Shown: one piece after another, positions 59,676 through 64,000 of the stretch
Layout of the letters: each line of letters opens with the position of its first letter
How positions within the stretch are numbered: position 1 is the first letter of the stretch
NCBI GenBank assembly: GCA_021234155.1
Contig: JAJEKV010000066.1
Location: 1,828,718-1,892,717 of the forward strand
Length of the DNA: 64,000 bases
Source: Isoetes taiwanensis
Lineage: Eukaryota; Streptophyta; Lycopodiopsida; Isoetales; Isoetaceae
Direction of reading: 5' to 3'
The notes under the pieces: generated by a model
Seen by the model: the letters and a program-made list of their open reading frames with translations, nothing else
Database searches by the model: none
Told to the model about the DNA's origin: nothing
Translations under genes and position numbers: made by a program

Positions 59676-59902
59676 TGTGAGTGGTGGATGCTTTTTGGCT
59701 ACATAAACCTAATGTATTCATCATATCTACACTAATACCTTCTAGATTGGACTAATATGGAATTGCAGGTCCAAACCCTAAATTACCCCTACCTATAAGT
59801 AGAAAATTAGGGTTCCTCATTTGTCCTCAGCGCCTCCAGCAAACAGCTCGTCCCAGAAGATGATTTTTAGGAGCCAGAGCTCGGATTGCTTCAAACCAAA
59901 AC

Positions 59903-60033
59903 ATGGCCTGCACCAAACAAACCACCCGGATCGTAGTGCCCCCTGGTCACACCAACGCCCAAGAGCTAGCAGCTCAACAGAAGGCCCGTCAGGCGCAGGA
60001 GCGAGCCAGGCGGGAACAGGAGGAACAGGAGGC
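59903..60033 (+). pseudogene. Histone H3-tail-bearing first ORF of element B, cut by element C
   Basis: Starts MACTKQTTRIVVPPGHTNAQ and continues as a charged helix (AQQKARQAQERARREQEEQE) until LTR C begins. Residues 2-9 match the H3 tail ARTKQTAR with R to C and A to T; both can be explained by C-to-T or G-to-A changes. The upstream leader (TTTTAGGAGCCAGAGCTC) matches that of element C. The rest of the protein lies beyond the insertion, outside the window. Confidence 0.75.
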
Positions 60034-61531
60034 TGTGATGTTCCAGCACAGTATACGGTCCCAAGACATATACTGTACTGCATCGTCACGCGTACACACC
60101 ATCTCGATTGACGTGTATGCTGACGTGTAGCTAAGCGCCCTAGGGGGCAACTTGCAAGTGTGTGCACATTTATTTATGTGTGCACTTTATCCCACTTAAA
60201 TAATAAGTGTGCATCTCAAGGGTTGATGGAAACCCTAGCCCTAACTTATAGCCTATATAAGGTATCCAAACCCTAACTTTTCAATTTCGTCCACAGCCTT
60301 CCAGGGATCCATTTCGCTTGCTCCAAGAGTCAATCTTGACTCCCGAAGTCTGTCTGAGCAGCCCAGCTCATCAGCTTTCCTTTCCGGCTTCATCTTCAAG
60401 CAGTTCCGCAACATGGACGCGTTCAGAGCAGGAGGAGCAAGCCAGGGATCAGGTATTTTGCCAATTCAATAGTCTAATCTGCCTTCCAGGCATAGAATAA
60501 GTAGGTTTATCCTATTGAATTGCCCATAGCAGCCATCTAGACCTCTAGATATCAAGCCATAACTAAAGAACCTAACTTCTGTGATTTAGATTAAATCTTG
60601 TTCTTTAGTTCTTCTATGATATGTATGTGATGATGATCTCTGTGGAATCATTGTATTGGAAAGGGGGGTAGAGGCCCTAAAAGCCTAGTAGTTGATGCTC
60701 CTAGCTAGTCCTCTTTAATGCACTATTAAATGCGGCCTGTGTACAAGAACCAAACCTGGTTGTGGGTGGAGGGACCAGACTGGCTTACAAGGAGGTTCAT
60801 GTCCTGGCTCATGATCTGGTAGTAAAGCCTATCGGGGACTACAATGCACTAGACCTAATGCTCTGCCACTGCGTGCAGGCTTTGCATGGGTTCGACACTC
60901 TTGGGGTGGTATACACCTTCCATGGAGTTCAGTCGAGTACGGGCAGTGGCCCTCTAGTCACCTTGAGTCAGCATGCCAGCCTCTGGTGGGAGCAATCCCT
61001 ACCTGCCCCATTGGAACTGGGGAGATGCAACCCAGGAGTAGCCCCTCTGGCTATGCATCCGGCGGGCTACAGTCAGGTCCCAAGACTTTTCAACCTACTC
61101 TGCAAAGTGTGCACAGGAGGGGCGGATGGAGCGGACTACCCAATTGCCATGTTCCTATGCCAGCCAACTCCACTGTTATTGCACTCTGTCTGTTTGACCT
61201 CTGGAGACCCAAGCTTGTCAGTCCATCCTTGTGTCTGAACCTGGGTAGACCTTCCATATGTGATGTACTGATCTCTGTCGTGGTGAGCCATCCGTCGTGA
61301 TGGTTATGTGATGTTGATGTATATATATATATACTTACATGTATGTTACGCTTCCGCAGCTAGGTAGGCCCCGAGGGAGACAGGGTAAAATGACCCCTCC
61401 ATTCTTCCCACTGGAACTCATCAAGGTTGCAGTGATACATGGAGGGCCTTGTATCAGCATGGAGCTGGTATGGGGGATGAACTCCTGTTTGTATACGGTG
61501 AGTGCACTGTATATGAGCAAGGGACGGCAGA
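60034..61531 (+). mobile_element. 5' LTR of retrotransposon C
   Basis: A 1,498-bp LTR starting TGTGATGTTCC and ending near GGGACGGCAGA, followed by the primer site. A TATATAAGG box lies at about 60,253. It is homologous to LTR B over most of its length but clearly diverged, so it is a separate family member or an older copy. It interrupts the H3-tail ORF of element B. Confidence 0.85.
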
Positions 61532-61532
61532 G

Positions 61533-61544
61533 TGGTATCAGAGC
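61533..61544 (+). promoter_or_regulatory. Primer-binding site, initiator tRNA-Met (element C)
   Basis: TGGTATCAGAGC, identical to the site in element B and one base after the LTR end. Confidence 0.93.
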
Positions 61545-61738
61545 AATGTTCTTGGAGACCAAGAGCAAAGCACTGGCCATGCTCCCAGTAGTACTAACTT
61601 AGTAGGATTCTCAAACCTCGAAAAAGTGGGAAAATTTTTTTCTCATTTTTTTGTAGTATATGCTAAGCTAGTAACAGTTAGAAGAATTGAAAACCAAACT
61701 AAGAAGTTGAACTAAATTCTTGACCAAGTGTGAAAATT

Positions 61739-62017
61739 GCTCACGGTATGCGCCAGAGCATCGACCTAAATTTTAGGTCAGGCCCCAGGCGCACACCGTG
61801 AGTAACTTTATCATAATCACCTTCAAACTTGATGAATTTGAACAAGAGAATATGCTAGATCGAATTTTAAGGTAAGGTTTAGCTAGATTCGTATACCACA
61901 CCCCTAGGAATATATCTAGAAGTTATATATTTTTAGTCAAAAATGCAAAAATACTCATGGTATGCGCCAGAGCCTCGATCTAAATATTAGATCAGGCCTC
62001 TAGCGCACACTATGAGT
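61739..62017 (+). repeat. Paired leader hairpins of element C
   Basis: Two hairpins of about 64 bases (61,739-61,803 and 61,953-62,017): arms CTCACGGTATGCGCC and GGCGCACACCGTGAG enclose the inner stem GACCTAAA/TTTAGGTC. Their starts are 214 nt apart, the same spacing as in element B although the sequences differ. The second copy has compensatory or tolerated changes (GATCTAAAT/ATTAGATC; CTCATGG/CTATGAG). Confidence 0.9.
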
Positions 62018-62232
62018 AATTTTACTTAGAAAACTCTAAAGTAAGTACATGTTTTAAGTTAATATGTGCCTTTATTCAAGAAAATGAACAACTTAGAATT
62101 TGACCTAAAATTTGCCAAAACTATAAATAGCACCCAAACCCTTCTCATTTGTAGACTTTCTGCTTAGAAGTTAGCTCCCGCATTTTGAGGCGATTTTTAG
62201 GCGCCAGAGCTCCGATTGACTTGAAGTAAAGC

Positions 62233-63459
62233 ATGGCGCGCACCAAACAGATTGCACGCAAATATCGACCAGGCAAAAGGGCCACCGCCCAAGACAGGAG
62301 GAGGATTCAGCAGCTACTTGAGGCTTGCTATTCGCGAGGAGGAGACCAACTTTAAAATCGGCCGAGAGGAGATCACTTCCGGCGAGTCCAAGGAAGAGGA
62401 GTCCGCGAGGAATCATTGGGCAAAGCTAACCGACTTCATCAACCAGCTTAGGCGAAGAACCGTGAGGAGGATCAATAAACGAAGAAACTTCAGAGTGCTC
62501 GAAAGTCGAGGAGGAGATATAAGAGCAGGAGAAGGCAGAACGAGAGCAGGCTGCCAACGAGCAAGAAGAATAGAAGGAGCCCTCTCCCGAACCCACCCTG
62601 GAAGAAGAAATCGAGGCTTGGATCCAAATGCGAAAGACAAAGTTACAACACATCAAGAGGAGAAAGGTCGAGAAGAAAAGGAAGTTAGAAGAATGGGAGG
62701 CGGACGAAAGGAAGAAGCTCAAAGGTAAGGGCAAGGAGGAGCCCAAGAGAAAACTCCCACGGTCAAGATCTCATCAAGGAACGGCAGCCCGACCAGCCCC
62801 CATCCTCTGATGACGAGGATGACGAAGATTACGAGCCCTCCCCGAGAAGAGATCAAGAGGTAGGGAGCTCCTCAAAACCGGCAGACGAGCATCAGATGGC
62901 CGAGGATCAGCAGACACAGGTACCCCCACCAGACCGAGAAGGAGAAAGATCCGAAGAAACCGAGCCGACCTGCCCGGGAGTCTTATGTGGTCGACCATCT
63001 CAGGGTCTACCAGAAGTGCCTACAAGGAGTACATGAAGAAGTGGGAGGCCTACAACTCCTACTATCAGGCAAACAAGGTAATATACGTCGAGTGAGGACG
63101 GCCACCTAAGAAGAAGACTCTCAAGCCGCCCCCAGAGAAGCCGATACCTCCCAAAGCCAGTAGCGAGGAAGCCCGGGTCGAGACTGGCGCAAGCAGTCCG
63201 AGAGGTCCGGCATTTTCAGAGAAGTTACGACCTTCTTATTCCCCGAGCACCATTCGCCAGACTCGTGAAGGAGGCCGTACAAGAGTTCGACAAAAGCATG
63301 AGAGTCACAGGTGAAATGCTGCTAGCTTTACAGGAAGCAGCAGAGCAGAAGTTGGTGCAGCATTTTGAAGACTCAAGGGCGTGCACTTTGCACGCCAAGA
63401 GAGTGACATTAATGACCAAGGACATGCACTTGGCAAGTTACATTAAAGGAGAACGCTAG
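62233..63459 (+). pseudogene. Histone H3-fusion ORF of retrotransposon C
   Basis: N-terminus MARTKQIARKYRPGKRATAQ (62,233) matches the H3 tail, with K4 and K9 kept, T6 to I and S10 to Y. Then a charged helix (MRKTKLQHIKRRKVEKKRKL, about 62,628), an acidic stretch (SSDDEDDEDYEPSPRR, about 62,803-62,850) and YMKKWEAYNSYYQANK. Last is a full H3 fold: [73 protein letters not shown] and YIKGER, stop (63,457-63,459). The fold matches canonical H3 helix by helix; loop 1 has canonical length, unlike CENH3. Tail and fold share one frame, but TAA at 62,353 and frameshifts between them show this copy is dead. Total length is about 400 residues against 136 for H3. Confidence 0.85.
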
Positions 63460-64000
63460 GTCTTGTAAATAATAAATTTTGTAAATAAAAAGTTTTGTGG
63501 AACAACTTCTAAGTGCATAAATGTTGTTAATAAGGTTAAATTAGCAGTATTTGCTTTTTGTTTTAGTTAAAATGGACTTCATTTGGTCAAGGAGTGGGAA
63601 TTTACTCACGGTATGTGCCAGAGCATCGACCTAAATTTTAGGTCAGGCCCCAGGCGCACACCGTGAGTATTTCACATAAAAAAGGGTCCTAACCATCTCC
63701 AAACTGGGCAAGTAAGTGGTCAATCTTGTATATCTCGGTAGGACCATCATGTTTTGACCCTTAGTTCATCCTGTTTAGATAAGTTTTGATCAAATAGGGC
63801 CAAATTACTCACGGTATACACCGGGACCTCGACCTAAATTTTAGGTCAGCCTTCTAGCGCACACCATGAGTATTTTCAGCATTATCTCTTTCATGCCACC
63901 TCCAATTGACCTCAAATTTGTTGCAGCAGGTTCATTCAATAGTCTTATTCATGCTCATACCCTCAAATTAGCCTTCAAAATCTTATTTAGACCTCAAAAT
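63460..64000 (+). other. Element C sequence after the H3-fusion ORF
   Basis: Non-coding stretch with two more copies of the element's hairpin. Gag-pol, expected next in an LTR retrotransposon, is not reached within the window. Confidence 0.6.
63604..63871 (+). repeat. Second pair of element C hairpins
   Basis: Copies at 63,604-63,668 and 63,807-63,871 (starts 203 nt apart). The first is nearly identical to the leader hairpin at 61,739, including the inner GACCTAAA/TTTAGGTC stem. The pair therefore brackets the H3-fusion ORF on both sides. Confidence 0.9.

Noticed and set aside
63165-63459. Histone fold as a centromeric H3 (CENH3) gene
   Set aside because: Loop 1 between helix 1 and helix 2 has the canonical H3 length, and the tail matches ARTKQ, whereas CENH3 tails diverge and loop 1 is usually longer. 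An H3-type origin fits better.
61739-63871. CRISPR-like array
   Set aside because: Only four copies with long, uneven spacers, inside an LTR element of a plant; each copy is itself a hairpin.

Overview
This window looks like nuclear DNA of a land plant, most likely a non-flowering vascular plant (fern or lycophyte grade). The evidence is two intron-containing nuclear genes with GT-AG introns, a long intronless PLS-type PPR gene, decayed laccase and cytochrome P450 exons, plant-style LTR retrotransposons primed by initiator tRNA-Met, a tRNA-derived SINE, and AT-rich spacers. I cannot name the species. Genes are sparse; most of the 64 kb is transposon debris of unusual variety.

Layout. 0-3 kb: a decayed transposon-type gene with the LQLDNT / VGHTHDxID signature (DUF7869-like). 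3-9 kb: spacer with a small inverted-repeat element and a SINE. 9.3-9.7 kb: a fragment of an HUH (Rep/Replitron-like) endonuclease. 10.4-12.0 kb, minus: a decayed intron-containing tyrosine recombinase (Crypton/DUF3504-like). 15-16.5 kb: P450 and laccase exon remnants around an (ATT)n array. 17.4-19.1 kb: PPR gene. 20.9-21.9 kb: a MITE-like element. 22.2-22.5 kb: a LINE RT scrap. 23,243-35,381: one complete 12.1-kb DNA transposon with 25-bp perfect terminal inverted repeats and a TTAT target duplication. It cuts cleanly through another reading frame, whose halves lie at 22.9-23.2 and 35.4-35.7 kb. 37.0-38.9 kb: a COMMD4-like gene. 44.3-46.5 kb, minus: an intact nine-exon METTL22-like methyltransferase. 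47.4-49.3 kb: a 5'-truncated LINE with poly(A) and target duplication. 49.4-50.1 kb: the C-terminal part of another DUF7869-type protein. 51.0 kb: a gypsy integrase scrap. 53.4-56.0 kb: LINE remnants.

56-64 kb is a stack of nested LTR retrotransposons, all on the plus strand. Element A (ordinary gag) sits in a LINE, element B sits in A's gag, and element C sits in B's first ORF. B and C belong to one family that I do not recognise. After a 1.5-1.6 kb LTR and a tRNA-Met primer site, each carries two strong hairpins exactly 214 nt apart, and then an ORF that opens with the histone H3 tail (MARTKQxAR in C, MACTKQTTR in B). In C that region ends, about 400 codons later and in the same reading frame, with a complete H3 histone fold. 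Between tail and fold lie a charged coiled coil and an acidic stretch. A retrotransposon family carrying an H3-fusion protein ahead of its presumed gag-pol is the most striking finding.

The 12.1-kb transposon is the second major finding. It has a divergent layout: a DUF7869-type gene leftward, and a decayed region rightward that includes an FCP1/NIF-like HAD domain with DVNGV in place of DxDGT. Its GC-rich right half holds about 18 copies of a short palindrome and a run of longer hairpins whose stems show compensatory changes.
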